Part shown: one piece after another, positions 35,306 through 47,236 of the stretch
Layout: every line of letters begins with the position of its first letter
How positions within the stretch are numbered: position 1 is the first letter of the stretch
Position numbers and translations under genes: made by a program
The notes under the pieces: model-generated
Database searches by the model: none
Seen by the model: the letters and a program-made list of their open reading frames with translations, nothing else
What the model was told of the DNA's origin: nothing
Assembly: GCA_029582165.1 (NCBI GenBank)
Contig: CM055887.1
Location: 14,063,190-14,127,189 of the forward strand
DNA from: Portulaca oleracea
Lineage: Eukaryota > Streptophyta > Magnoliopsida > Caryophyllales > Portulacaceae
Length of the DNA: 64,000 bases
Reading direction: 5' to 3'

Positions 35306-37596
35306 CAGAAGAGGATTCTTGGAATTTTTGACATGGATAGGACTTGGATTTTTGAACAAGATGAGATCGGTAAGTTTTTTGCTTCTCATTTTGAAGATTT
35401 CTTTGCTAGAAAAGATGTAAGGGGAAAGTACGGTGGTCAACTATTATGATGGGGAGTTTGTTATCTCCTGAACAAGCAGATTCCTTATTGATGCCTTTCA
35501 CTGATAAGGAAATTAGGGATATAGTGTTTTCAATGGATGGTAACAAGAGCCCTGGTCCTGATGGTTTTAACGCTTTTTTCTTTCAAAAATCTTGGCATAT
35601 TATTGGAAAAGATGTATGTCGTGCGGTCAAGTCCTTTTTTGATTCTAGTGTTATTATGAATGAAATGAATTCTACCTTGTTAACTTTGATCCCTAAAGTT
35701 AATAATCTTGAAAACGTTAATGATCTGAGGCCTATATCTTGTTGCAACATCATTTACAAGATTAGTACAAAGCTTATATGTCTCCGTCTCAAGAAGGTTT
35801 TTCCCTTTTTAGTAGATGAAGAACATGCTGCTTTTGTTGAAGGGAGATCCATTATACATAATATCCTTATTGCAGAGGACTTGGTGCGGTTCTATAATAG
35901 GAAAGGAGTTCAGCCCAGCAGTTTGTTGAAGATAGATATTCAGAAGGCGTACGATACCGTGGACTGGGAGTTCATGGAACAGTTATTACTGGCTCTACGG
36001 TTTCCTTCTAGATTTGTTGATAGGATCATGACCTGTGTACGTTCTGCATCTTTCTCTGTAAGTTTTAATGGTGCTACATTTGGGTTCTTCAAGAGTGGGA
36101 GGGGGCTTCGCCAGGGGGATCCCATTTCCCCTCTCCTTTTTGTTCTCATAATGAATTATCTGGGTGGAGCTCTGATGGAAGCAGCCATGAATCCTCTATT
36201 CAAATATCATCAATTCTGTAGACCCTTAAAGCTGAATCATCTATGTTTTGCAGATGATTTATTGCTTTTTTGTAATGGGGATAGATATTGATAGCATTAA
36301 GCTACTGCTCGATGCTCTAAACCACTTCTCTGAGTGTTCTGGTCTTCTTCCTAATATTGCTAAGTCTGAGATAACATTTGCTGGTATGAATGATGAGCTC
36401 ATTCAAAAACCCTTAGATTTAACTGGGTTTTCGAAAGCTGATCTTCCATTGAAATATCTGGGAGTTGCTATCAAGCCTACGAGGCTCAATAGGCATGACT
36501 GTGGATTACTACTTTCAAAGATGTCCAAGAGGCTTCAAGGATGGGCTGTTAACAAATTGACCTACGCTGGATAGATTGAATTAGTTAACAGCATACTGAT
36601 GGCTGCCCATAGTTACTGGGCACAAATTTTCATAATTCCGGCTAGTGTTATTGAAGAAATAAGCAGGCTTTGTCGGGTTTTTCTCTGGGGCGGTAATGAT
36701 GCTAAAACTCCTCCGGTTACGTGGAAGTCCTGTTGTCTCTATAAGAAAGAGGGTGGGTTGAATATAAGAGATGCTCAGAGTTGGAATAAGGCAGCACTTG
36801 GAAGCCTGTTCTGGCAAATCATTATGAATAAGGAAAGCTTATGGGTGAGATGGGTTAAATGTCTTTACCTTAAGAAACAGACTGTCTGGAATTACACGGT
36901 GAAACAGAATGTTTCTTGGTACTAGAGGCGTCTGTTGTGCATTAGGGATGAGCTCCGTCCCCTGTTTCTAGACTGTTTTTTGAAGGGTAGACATTACAGA
37001 CTCAAGGCAGGATATAATTTTCTGAAGTTCCATCAAAATGAAGTTGAATGGCATTCTCTTGTATAGCACAAGAGAATTGTTCCTAAATTCTCTTTCATTT
37101 TACAGAAAAGACTGATTACCCTTGACATGGTTAAGAAGTTTGGCTTTTTGCTAGCTAATCGCTGTTTCTTGTGCAAGAAAGAGGAGGAGACAAACAATCA
37201 TCTTTTTTTTTCATTGTTCCTTTTCTAAGGAAGTGTATTCAGACACTTATCAGATTTTGGATTTGGAAAAGATAGACCTGAAGGATGAGCAGATATGTGT
37301 GGAAAGTTTTTCAAGGTGCCTAAGAACAAGTCATGCTCTGATAATTGCTGCTGTCATCTACCATTTATGGCATGAATGCAATAGAAGAGCTTTTCAAGAT
37401 TTAGAAAGAAATCCTGAGGCTCTATCTCATGTAATTGCTGATGATGTACTGTTGACACTCAACTGAGTCTTGGCTTTGAGTATTGTTTTTTGTTTTCATT
37501 TGGGTGCTGTTTAGTCTTGGGGAGGGGGGCTGTCTTCTCCCCTTTGTATGTTGGATGATCTTTGTTTCGTTAATGGAATTTAACCAAAATTTTCCA

Positions 37597-37597
<1 letters not shown>
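35306..37597 (+). mobile_element. 5'-truncated LINE (plus)
   Basis: Starts in the linker before the reverse transcriptase (ILGIFDMDRTWIFEQDEIGKF) and runs through reverse transcriptase and zf-RVT-like regions to a stop at 37464-37466 and a 3' UTR ending before a (TA)n tract. The endonuclease is missing. The left junction lies in TATATA next to the Helitron 3' end. Confidence 0.85.
35446..37466 (+). pseudogene. LINE reverse transcriptase and C-terminal region
   Basis: The frame 35446-36291 contains NKSPGPDGFNAFFFQ, LIPKV, LRPISCCNIIYKI, KIDIQKAYDTVDW, GRGLRQGDPISPLLF and an intact FADD box at 36247-36258. A frameshift just after it (near 36288) moves homology to the frame 36248-36574 (LKYLGVAIKP), then an in-frame stop at 36572-36574 and a further frame 36599-36925 (FLWGGND, ALGSLFWQI). 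The zf-RVT-like end has FLCKKEEETNNHLFF. Retains catalytic residues but cannot make a full protein. Confidence 0.85.

Positions 37598-37654
<57 letters not shown>
37598..37654. repeat. (TA)n microsatellite between two convergent LINEs
   Basis: Uninterrupted TA repeat of about 56 bp forming the shared 3' boundary of the plus-strand LINE on the left and the minus-strand LINE on the right. Confidence 0.9.
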
Positions 37655-37657
<3 letters not shown>

Positions 37658-40336
37658 CAACAAAACAAGACTATATTATTAAAAAAACAAACTCAAAGAC
37701 AGATTACAAGGCCTCAAGAGTCAGAGGTGCAGTTCAAAGACTCAACACAATATTAGCACTACTACCATGCTTTTTCCCCTTTCTAGCTGTTCTAATCGTT
37801 CTAACTCTTACATCTTCCTTGATTTGATGGATGATTATCCTAGTAGATCTTTTGGGTTTGCCATGGATTATGTTGTTTCTTTCTCTCCAAATGCGATAAA
37901 CCAATGCACCATAGATCCCCCAAACGAGAGATTGGACGGTGCGAAGAGTGTTGGCCCTATCCTTTATCCCCTTCCAATTCTGGGGATCTGGAGAAAGGAG
38001 AACATTGCAATATGGCCACAAGCTTATCTCTTGATGATTTCCTTGGCTATCTCGCAATGATGGAACAGGTGGGAATGAGTTTCCTCATCCACGCCACACA
38101 CAGGGCAATTTGGGTTTCCATTGTTTTGCCAACGGTGTGTTCGAGCTCGCACCGGCAGGCGATCCTAGACTCTTAGCCATAGAATGAAAGTGTGTCTAGG
38201 AGTGATCAGTTTGCCCCAGACCGCTTCCTTCCACCATGGTTCCCCCTCATCGGGTAGAAGCCATTTGTACCCGCTGGACCCAGTGTATTGCTTTGAGCTT
38301 CCCCATTCCCATCGAGCATCTGGTCTTGTCCCCCATTTAATGGTTTCCTTGATCGTACAAAGGTGCTTAAGGTAGGGACAAACGTCGTACGGGGGTTGGT
38401 AGTCCCACCATGATCGACCTTTGATGTATTTTGTATGAATCCCTTTAACCCACAAGATGTCCTTCCTTGACTGGATATCCCAAATCAGTTTAGCAATGGA
38501 CGCTTGATTCCAGATGGCTAGATTCCGGCAGCCAAGACCTCCGTAGCTTTTTGGTCTGCAGGTGTTTACCAGGAAACGGGAGGGGGTCTTTGTAGTATGA
38601 CGACCCACCCCATAGGAAGTTTCGGCAATATTGATTGATTGTGTTCACAACATTATCTGGTATAATAATAATTCTTGCCCAGAAGCCAAAAACTCCTAGA
38701 AGGACTGAGTTGATAAGGGTTTCCCGACCCGCATAAGAGATGTTTCGGGTTGACCACAACTTGATCTTTGCAAGGATTTTTTCCACCAGCGTATTACAAT
38801 TAACCGAGGAGATCTTGTACCCGGAGATTGGCATCCCTAGATATTTGAAGGGGAGACTACCCTGCGCAAAGCCTGATTCATGTAGAAGGTCATTCGAGTT
38901 TTGAACACCTCCAAAAATTACTTCAAACTTAGTAGGATTTGCTTCCAGCCCAGTTACTTCAGAAAAATGTCGAAAAGCTGTCATCAGAGCACCAATGGAG
39001 AGCTTGTTCGCCGAAGTGAAAAGGATAAGATCGTCCGCAAACATGAGATGCGATAGTTTCAGCTTGGAGCAGTTTGGATGATATTTATAACCTGTAGTAT
39101 TATTGATATGGAAATCAATAGACCTTGACAGATATTCCATGGTTAGTATGAACAGTAAAGGAGACATTGGATCGCCCTGGCGGAGGCCTCTACCACCGGG
39201 AAAACAATCGGAAGTTGCGCCGTTGACTTTGATTGCAAAAGTATGGGAAGTCACACAGGACATTATGCACTTTATGATCCAAGTGGGAAATTTGAAGGCA
39301 TGGAGGGCTTCTTCTATATATTCCCAGTGGACCGAATCAAAGGCCTTTTTCAAATCAATCTTCATCATGCATCTTGGGGAAATAGTTGAACGGGTGTATC
39401 CACGCGCAATTTCTTGGCAAAGTAAAACATTGTGCACTAACTCCCTCCCAGGGATAAATGCGGCTTGGCTGTGATTGATGAGGGATGGGAGAACTTCTCA
39501 TTGACACTATCCAACCTGTACAGATCTTGGTTCTGTTGGTCATTTAAGGGCCTAATAAACCTTTGTAAAATTTTTTCAAGCAATCATTGACACTGTCCAA
39601 ACCTGTACAGATGTTCCCTTCTGAGTCCTCTATTTGGTGCACATAATTGATTGAGTGTTTTTGCCGCATCTTTGCAAAGAATAATTTGCTGCAACTATCG
39701 CCCATCTCACTCCAATCACGCTTACTCTGTTGTTTCTAGAGCATAAGAGCTGACTGAAGAATTCTCCAATAATCCTCTCTAGCTTTTTTCTCCATTTCCT
39801 GTATTTGAGGGTCGTCAGGATGTTCTTGCAGATCAATTTGAACTCGCGTAAGGTTCATTATGCTTCTTTCTTCTTGAGCATAGATATCAGCATACTTGTC
39901 GCAATATAATTTTCTGAAATCTTTTTGTATATTCTTTTGAGCAATCGCCAGCCTATACATTGCATAACCTTTTTTTTTTGCAGATTGCAGCCCCCTCTTA
40001 ATTATATTTTCGAAATTTGGGTCTTGACACCACATGTCACATAACATAAAAGGGGATTTTGTTTTTGGACTGTCCGGGAAAGTGATCAAAAGAGCAGTAT
40101 GATATGATAGATCTGCCTGCTAATAATTCACACAAATGTTCGTATCTATTAGGTACCATTCAGTGTTTACAAGGAACCTATCGAGTCTGGAACGAACATG
40201 ATTGTTTGTCCAAGTGAAATGTCCCCCCGTGTAGGCAGGCTCGTGCAATTGACAATCCAAGATGCATTGTTGGAAGGGTCTAGTTATGAAGGCTTCAACT
40301 TCTACTCCTCCTTCCCTGTCTTGAGGGCTTGTTATT
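37655..40336 (-). mobile_element. 5'-truncated LINE (minus)
   Basis: Reading minus: end of an endonuclease domain (YTGGHFTWTNNHVRSRLDRF, about 40230-40140), linker (39736-40089), reverse transcriptase (38490-39437), C-terminal region (37734-38608) and a short 3' end beside (TA)n. The 5' end is cut at 40336, where gypsy LTR sequence begins. Confidence 0.85.
37734..40330 (-). pseudogene. LINE endonuclease tail, reverse transcriptase and C-terminal region
   Basis: The reverse transcriptase frame 38490-39437 shows MKIDLKKAFDSVHWEYIEE, GRGLRQGDPMSPLLFI, an intact MFADDLILF box (FADD codons at 39030-39041) and LPFKYLGMPISG. The adjacent frame 38165-38608 gives GGLGCRNLAIWNQA and the frame 37734-38057 gives LVWGIYGALVYRIWRERNN. 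Upstream, 39736-40089 is the linker (EDYWRILQSALML). Stops and frame changes between these blocks show a non-functional copy. Confidence 0.85.
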
Positions 40337-42864
40337 CCATTGATGTATATTGTGAATCACAAAGTTTCATTCTTGGTTTTTGGAATTGGGTGTTTATGTT
40401 CTTTATAATTCTTTCACATGTTCTTTTGGTTCTTTCTTGTTGTTTATATGATCTAGAGGTAAATCATGTTTAGGATGTGTAATTATCAAAATTAATTCTT
40501 GTTCGTTTAGTTAAAGTATTTACATGTTTTCTTTGATTCTTGTTGGTGTTTAATCATGTCTAATTATTATGTTTAATCATGCTAAATAAGTTTAGATTGA
40601 TTAAATTATTAAAGTATGATTCTTGCTTATTAGTTTAATTAATTTCATGATTCTTGATTAAATCTTGAAAAAAGAATTAGTTGTGATTCTTGATTATTAG
40701 TTTAAGTGTTTATATGTTCTTTATATTTCATTCACATGTTCTCTTGTTCTTTCTTGTACCTTGATAAGAAGTTCATATTTTATAATCATCCATGATTTTA
40801 TTATAGGGTCTTGAAAGAGTATGTTATAAAACTCATCTTTAGGGTGAGGTTAATGTTATTTCATGCATGCTTTTAGGGTTAGAGAAAGTATCAAAATTGT
40901 TTTCATGTTTTACAATTTGGTTTTTATGGTAGAAAGTTTGATGTTTGGACCTTGGTTGGATTAGATTAAATACCTTTAACCTTAGTCACTGTTTTAGGCC
41001 CAAATTAGGACCCCGAGATCGAAAGGTGAACGTTAGAACCGCAATTACCAATTATATGGGAACCGGGAACGGGACAGTTTCGCTAGGGTGTAAAGAACGG
41101 GTCACAACAAGAAGTATAATCGTCCTTTGATCGAACCCTTTGAACTGGAGGTCCCCTCAGATGTTAGCTTTCATAGGAATTTTGCGGATCAGAATTTACA
41201 GTAATATAAGTCGAGTTATACCCCGATTACCAGACCTAGGTCAAATCTGGACAGTTTGAATTGATGACCGTTTTTGAGGACCTTAGGACGTGTTTTGGGT
41301 CTCAAGTTCAACATAAGAGTTTTAATAGACATCCCGAGGTTTTCGAAAAGTCTAAAATTAGACCCATAAGATATCGGAAAGCCAAGTTACAACCCTTTTT
41401 ATGTGGATGCTATAATATGTCTTATTGTTATAAATTATTAGTGAATGTGTTGTTAGGTGAAAAGGTTGATTTGGTTTTATTATGTGATTACTTGGAATGT
41501 GTTGGGTAATTTAAAGTGTAAATTCATGAATGATGGGAACCTATAGTGCTCCTAGGGGAGGGTTAGATAGAAGGTAGTTAATACTAACTTCGAAGGGCGC
41601 GTTTTAATTAGAGTAATTATTTCTATTTTAGGCCCAAGCTAGTTCGCGTCGTTAGTGAGCTCAAGTGTGTTCGTTATTTGCAGTAAAGTGAAGATAATCA
41701 GATAATGTCTATGCCCTAATCTCCACTGGGATGCACTTTAAATGTGTTTATGTTGATTTCTAATCTGTTTTTGGATTTTTGCATCCCGAAGGGGACTTTA
41801 TGTGGAAAATCTGGCCATTTGTTTTGATATTTAATTGTGATTATTGATTTATGAGTTGAGAAATTGGATGGTATTTGATTAGTGGTTTTTATTATTGGTT
41901 TTGATAACCTGGGTTGGGTTTGACTTGAGAGCTGTGAGCTGAGATTTGCATAAGATACTAATAATTCAAAGTGAAACAATAAGCGAGTTATGTTGATGCA
42001 TATGGTGGGCGAATGTTTTGATATGCCTTTGGTGGGCGAATGTTATGATGCCTTTGGTGGGCAAATGTTTTGATATGCCTTTTGTAGGCGAATGTTATGA
42101 TGCCTTTGGTGGGCGAATGTTTTGATATGCCTTTGGTGGGCGAATGTTATGATGCCTTTGGTGGGCGAATGTTATGATGCCTTTGGTGGGCGAATGTTTT
42201 GATATGCCCTTGGTGGGCGAATGTTATGATGTCTTTGGTGGACGAATGTTTTGATATGCCTTTGGTGGGCGAATGTTATGATGCCTTTGGCGGCCGAACG
42301 TTTCGATATGCCTTTGGTGGGCGAATGTTTTGATGCCTTTGGTGGGCGATTATTTTGATGCCTTTGGTGGGAGAATGTTACATTAAGGGATACGGTATCC
42401 CGCCCGCATAGTAAAATTGAATTGGTTTGGTTGAGGAAAACAGTTATAGGGGTTAATGGTTTGTGAAATGGTTTGTTCCCTCTCCCTTAAATGAGTTGAA
42501 ATGAATTTAAATTGTTTTTAACGGTTAGGGGTAGACATTATTGAGATTTCCCCCTCATTTTTGTAATGTTTTGTTTTCAGGTGAAGATCTGTATGCTAGG
42601 AACGGGAATTAGAAGTGAGGACGACGTGTTTAGAAGCTATCTTTTATGTTATGTTTCTTTTTGAAAGACTTGAAGTTCGTTGAGTTTGTAGTTTGGTTTA
42701 CCATTGTTGAATAGTTGTAGTCTTTCCTTCTCGCCTTCTATTCCTTTGGGGATACGGCAGTGACGCCCAGTTGAAAGGCAAAAAAAATGAGACTTCCGCG
42801 GAAATTTTCTGTTAACGTTAGTTTGACTTTGAATTTTCTATAATTAAATTTTCGGGGCGTTACA
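40337..42864 (+). repeat. 5' LTR, truncated on the left
   Basis: From GATGTATATTGTGAATCACA onward it follows the 3' LTR from 55438 to 57578 nearly base for base and ends GGGGCGTTACA. The first about 1180 bp of the LTR is missing and LINE sequence takes its place. It has a 74-bp segment near 41079-41152 that the 3' LTR lacks, and a much longer minisatellite. Confidence 0.9.
41996..42383 (+). repeat. CCTTTGGTGGGCGAATGTT minisatellite, ~15 units
   Basis: Units alternate between GATATGCC and GATGCC linkers around TTTGGTGGGCGAATGTT. About fifteen units, against three in the partner LTR (57020-57094). Confidence 0.9.
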
Positions 42865-42867
42865 GAA

Positions 42868-42885
42868 TGGTATCAGAGCCCTGGG
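42868..42885 (+). promoter_or_regulatory. Primer-binding site for initiator tRNA-Met
   Basis: TGGTATCAGAGCC begins three bases after the 5' LTR and is complementary to the 3' end of plant initiator tRNA-Met, the usual primer of these retrotransposons. Confidence 0.9.
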
Positions 42886-43480
42886 TGGCAACCTGGTAGC
42901 TCCTAAGTATCCCTTACGTTTAGTTAGACCTTAGGATGCTACGTTCGGAGTGATGAGTGTAGGATGGGGGTATAAAATGTTTGTCTGTTTCTTTGATTTC
43001 TTATATGTTTTAAGTGCATGCTCGATTATTTTATTTTTCATATGTTGGATTGTATATCGTCGCCTTTACTATGAGCATGAAACTTTAGCTCTTCTGAAAG
43101 ACTTAAAACAAAAAAAAAAAACCTCGAGGTTGGTACGGAATATAGTTCGAGGAGGGCCTAAAACCAGAAGAAAACCTCTTATGAGAATTTGGAGGCTGAG
43201 AGGAGACTTGACATACGAGGAACAGTCGCTGGAGATATTAGGTTGCAGAGAAAGTAGCCTCAAAGAAAGATCGATCCCTAGGATGAGGCTCTGGTAGAGT
43301 TCAAGGGGGAAGCAGACTCCGAGGAGGACTTGAGGGATGAGTTCGACGATCCTGATTGGACCCCAATCGCGGTCCGCAAGAACCCTTTTGCGTAAGAAAA
43401 ATACTCTGAGTAGAGTTAGCAGAGGAGTAGTAGGATTAGTCCCAAGTAGTAATACTTACATGTAATTAGTTTTTAGTTGT
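42886..43480 (+). other. Retrotransposon leader with short acidic frame
   Basis: Untranslated leader between primer site and the Mutator-like insertion. Near 43298-43396 a frame gives GEADSEEDLRDEF and DPDWTPIAVRKNPFA before a stop. I do not recognise a function. Confidence 0.45.
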
Positions 43481-43489
43481 TTAAATTTA
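43481..43489 (+). repeat. 9-bp target duplication TTAAATTTA (left)
   Basis: Directly before the GGGTTTATTACTC terminus; repeated at 52597-52605. Confidence 0.92.
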
Positions 43490-43739
43490 GGGTTTATTAC
43501 TCTCTAGTTTTGGGCTTAAGATTTATTTACAAAAGATGTGTTTCTTTTACAACTTGGTGTTGCCATCAATCATCCCACTTTGACCAGCAATTTATTTTTG
43601 ATTTAAATTCCAAAAAAACATGTAGGCCTGCTGTTGATTGATGACATATCTGACTCAAAATTAATTTGATTTATTTTTTGTCTGAAAGTATGTGAAAACA
43701 CAACGTTTTGATTAAAAATTTGATAATATTTGTCTTTTT

Positions 43740-44570
43740 CAAGTTAATAGGTTACTCCTCACTATTTTTTCTCTCTATTTTCTGACTCCGTTCATTTCAT
43801 CTCTCAATCCCTCTTCTTCAACAATCTGTGTCTCCCTCTTCGCCACCACCTGCATCGCTGGCACAATTGGGTTGGGGCGATTTTTGACCGACACTCGCGC
43901 AACCAGTCACCACCCTATCTGCCGCCACTCATTCATCGCCCAGCCGCGACCCAGTCGCTCACTTACTCTTATTTTCCAGGTAATTTCTAGGGTTTTCATA
44001 AGTTTGATCAATTTTCCAGGTAACTTCTTACAGCTGATCATGTTTGATCATCTTTTGCGGTTTCCTTGTTCTAGATTTCACATGTTCTGTTGCTGCTTTG
44101 AACTTGAAGAGGTGGAAAACTTGTTCTTGTTATGGAGAGGAAAACATGTTCGAGATGAAGAGAAAGTTGGTTCAAAATATAAGTGCTTCCAACTATCTAA
44201 TTTGCTTTGTAAGATTAAAACTGCTCACAATTCAGTTTGCAAGGACATAGAGCGGTGGACAAGCCATGACAAATGTCCGCCGAGGTCTCAAAGACGAGAC
44301 CATGGCGGTTCTACCGATATGACGGAGGACAAACGCCTTGCTCTTACCCAGCGTTACGAAGAGGTAATCCAATTTTCGAACTCGAATTCAGTTGTTTTTG
44401 AGGACTGCATTTTGCTCAATGTTGATGTTGGGATTGGGCAATTTTGTTGCGCTTTTTGGTTGTTTGTGTTTTGCGAGCCAGAATTGAGGTTTGGGAATTG
44501 GGATGAGCTCGAATTTGATTGATTGTGTTGTGTTCATCTGGGGTTTCCTGTGCATTGGATAGAATCCATT
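43740..44570 (+). other. Captured gene-like segment, unidentified
   Basis: A CT-rich leader (43760-43850) is followed by GC-rich coding-like text and possible splice sites: TTTCCAG|GTAATTTC near 43980 and TACGAAGAG|GTAATCC near 44362. A frame 43872-44522 spans it but probably includes intron. The stretch TDMTEDKRLALTQRYEE looks like true coding sequence ending at a donor site. I cannot name the parent gene. It points inward from the left terminus, as captured genes often do in MULEs. Confidence 0.4.
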
Positions 44571-44777
44571 TTTAGCTAAGAATTCGATTTCGAATTCAGG
44601 TTGTTTTTGAGGGCTGTATTTTGCTTAGTTTTGTCAATGTTGATGTTGGGATGAGCTCAAATTTGATTGATTGTGTTGTGTTTTGTGGTGTGTTCGTTTG
44701 GAATTGGGGTTTTATGTATATTGGATAGGATGTGTTTGTGTATTTGAAGGGTTGAAGATGATTGAGGATCAAACAGA

Positions 44778-44849
44778 GCCCCTATAGCTCAGTGGTAGAG
44801 TGTCAGTCTTGTAAACTGAAGGTCTGTAGTTCAATCCTGCATGGGGGCA
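44778..44849 (+). tRNA. trnT-UGU: tRNA-Thr (anticodon UGU), copy 1
   Basis: 72 nt forming a full cloverleaf: acceptor GCCCCTA/TGGGGGC with one G-U pair, anticodon loop CTTGTAA (UGU), T arm TGTAG-TTCAATC-CTGCA, discriminator A. The D stem GCTC/GAGT has a G-U closing pair where copy 4 has G-C. A T6 run right after the gene can stop RNA polymerase III. It lies inside the Mutator-like element. Confidence 0.9.
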
Positions 44850-45395
44850 TTTTTTGTCCCCATTTAACTTCATTTTGGGTCTGTTCTCTTGTCTCCCATC
44901 ATCTGTACTGAATGAAATGTGGAGAATTCAGAACAGGATATATGTGTTCTTTACTCAAATTGGTGAAATTAGCATCACATATAGGGAACAGGAAACTACA
45001 AGCTAATTATAATTATGATAGCTAGTACGTAGGGCTAAAGAGGCAAAAAGCACCGACTTGATGTTGTTTCGGAGGCAAGGTAGCAAAAAAATGAGGCAGG
45101 GAAGGTTAATTAGCATCATGACTAGAAATAAATCATGTATTATGTTCTCTCCTTGCTTAGAAATGTAGGGTTCGTTTTTGATAAGTTCGAGTTATGGGAC
45201 TATCTCAATTTCTGATGATTGAGGAGCCACTTTGAATTTTTAGCACAATCTCTTTGTCGTTTGTAAGATTGAAAAATTTGAGTGGGGCTTGGAGTGGATA
45301 TGGTGTTAGGGTTCTTTTGGTGTGGTTGCCTAGTTTAGTTCCAAAGTGGTTTGTACTTTCAAGAGTACTGGGATAGGATTGAATAGTATGGTGAA

Positions 45396-45466
45396 GCCCC
45401 TATATCTCATTGGTAGAGCGTCGGTCTTGTAAACTGAAGGTCTGTAGTTCGATCTACATGGGGGCA
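45396..45466 (+). pseudogene. tRNA-Thr pseudogene, copy 2
   Basis: The anticodon arm is intact (CTTGTAA), but the A box reads TATCTCATTGGTAG instead of TAGCTCAGTGGTAG, and the T arm is one base short (GTTCGATCTACAT). The D and T stems are weakened and the internal promoter damaged, so function is unlikely. Confidence 0.8.
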
Positions 45467-46276
45467 ATTTTTGTTCCCCTTCAACTCCTTTTGGCATTCT
45501 GCTCTCTTTTTTAATTTTCACCTCTTGACTGACTTGAAATGAGGGGAATTGGGTGTATGATGTTTAGGCAAATTGGTGGAAGTAGTATCTAACAATGGTA
45601 TGAAACATGGCATTTGATGCATATTGCATAGGACTAAGGAGCACTGACTTGATATTACCTTCAAGGCTTTGATGCTATGAATTGTGATTTGTGAGTTGTG
45701 ACTGAGACACATTGGATCTGTTTCATTGATTGCAAAGGTAGTGAATAAAGGGGCAAGGAAAATGAATCACATCACGACTTGAGAGGTCACGTATTATGTT
45801 TTTCCTCCTTGTCATCCTCTTGACTGAATTGATATGAGTGGAATCTGGTGTATGTTGCTTATCAAATTGGTGGAACTCGGTATCTAACAATGATATGGAG
45901 CATAGCATCTGAAACATAAGACTGCAGAACATTGGACTTGGTGTTGCCTTTCAGGCTTCGGTGCTATACATTATAACTGAAGTAATTGTGTTTGTTTTCA
46001 CGGATTGCTCAAGTGGTGAATAGTGAGGCAAGGAAAATGGATCAACATCTCGACTAGAGAGATCATGTATTCGGTTTTCTCCTTGCATTAGCGGGACTAT
46101 ACGGGGGTATGTTCTTGTTACTGTGCAACACTCTCTTGTTTGAGACTTTGGAAATGGACATTTGAGAAGCATTTGGTGTAGATAAGTTTAGGGTTCTTCT
46201 AGTGTGGTTGTGGTTACCTGGTTGACTTCCAAATTGAATTTACTTTGAAGGGTTTAAAATGAAAAGCAGGACTAAG

Positions 46277-46347
46277 GCTCGTATAGCTCAATGGTAGAGC
46301 GTCAGTCCTGTAATCTGAAGGTTTGTAGTTTGATCCTGCATGGGGCA
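46277..46347 (+). pseudogene. tRNA-Thr pseudogene, copy 3
   Basis: The acceptor stem is altered (GCTCGTA), the universally conserved U33 is C (CCTGTAA loop), and the B box is changed (GTTTGATCC). Probably not functional. Confidence 0.8.
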
Positions 46348-47164
46348 TTTTTCCCCCTTCCAACTCCTGTATTGGTGTTCTGTTTTCTTGTTTGAGGAGT
46401 GAAATATGTTTTCGTCACTGGAGAACTGCAATGCTAGAATATATGTGATTTCTCTTTTAAAGCATGTATGTTAACGTGAAAGATAGTATGCATTATGTTG
46501 TGTGAGAGCTGCAATGCTAGAAGATATGTGATTTCTCTTTTAAAGCATGCATCTTAGTATGAAAAGCAGTATGCCTAATGTTTTGAATCTTGTAATCAAG
46601 AAAGAAGAGGAGCAGATAATGTAAGTAATACTGGGCTTTCCTCAGCGAGTTGGGGCATGGTGTAGAAAATGTCACCTCGTAGGAACGGTTGAGTAGTTAG
46701 GACAAAAAGTTTAGGTGATAAATGACACAAGTGTTGTGATTGTTGTTGGCTGCTTTAAGTGAGGATATCAAATCTAGGTGCTAAATACACTTGTTCTTTG
46801 GACATGCATGTTATATCCTCCATGTAAACTACGAGCTAGCTCGCAGCAGGATCCTATTCTAGGTTTGATCAGGATCATGAATTTTTCTCTCACACAACAT
46901 TGGTTCATGATAGTTGAACGAGGTAGACTAATTTGGCCTCTAGCATTTGAGTTGCCATTCCTCAATGTTCTTGGGTTTTGGGCCATTGTAGAGTGCAGCA
47001 GATTGTTCAATGTCGTCTAAAGCCTACCTAGCTACCAAATTTTGCAACCGAATGGGACTATAGGGGAAGTTTCTCTATGCATATCAATTGCGAGCTGTAG
47101 TCAAAGCTAGATTTATTCCAAATTGGAGTTACTTTGAAGGGTTTAGAATGACAAGCAGGGCAAT

Positions 47165-47236
47165 GCCCCTATAGCTCAGTGGTAGAGCGTCAGTCTTGTA
47201 AACTGAAGGTCTGTAGTTCAATCCTGCATGGGGGCA
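47165..47236 (+). tRNA. trnT-UGU: tRNA-Thr (anticodon UGU), copy 4
   Basis: 72 nt, identical to copy 1 except that the D stem is fully paired (GCTC/GAGC). All four stems pair, the anticodon loop is CTTGTAA, and T6 tracts follow. This is the best-preserved copy of the array. The upstream text TTACTTTGAAGGGTTTAGAA also precedes copy 3, showing that each gene was duplicated with its flanks. Confidence 0.93.

Noticed and set aside
41996..42383. Regularly spaced repeats considered as a CRISPR array
   Set aside because: Units are contiguous without unique spacers and lie in a plant LTR; it is a minisatellite.
43872..44522. 216-codon frame as one intact gene
   Set aside because: It appears to read through possible donor sites (near 43980 and 44362), and only short pieces look like coding sequence.
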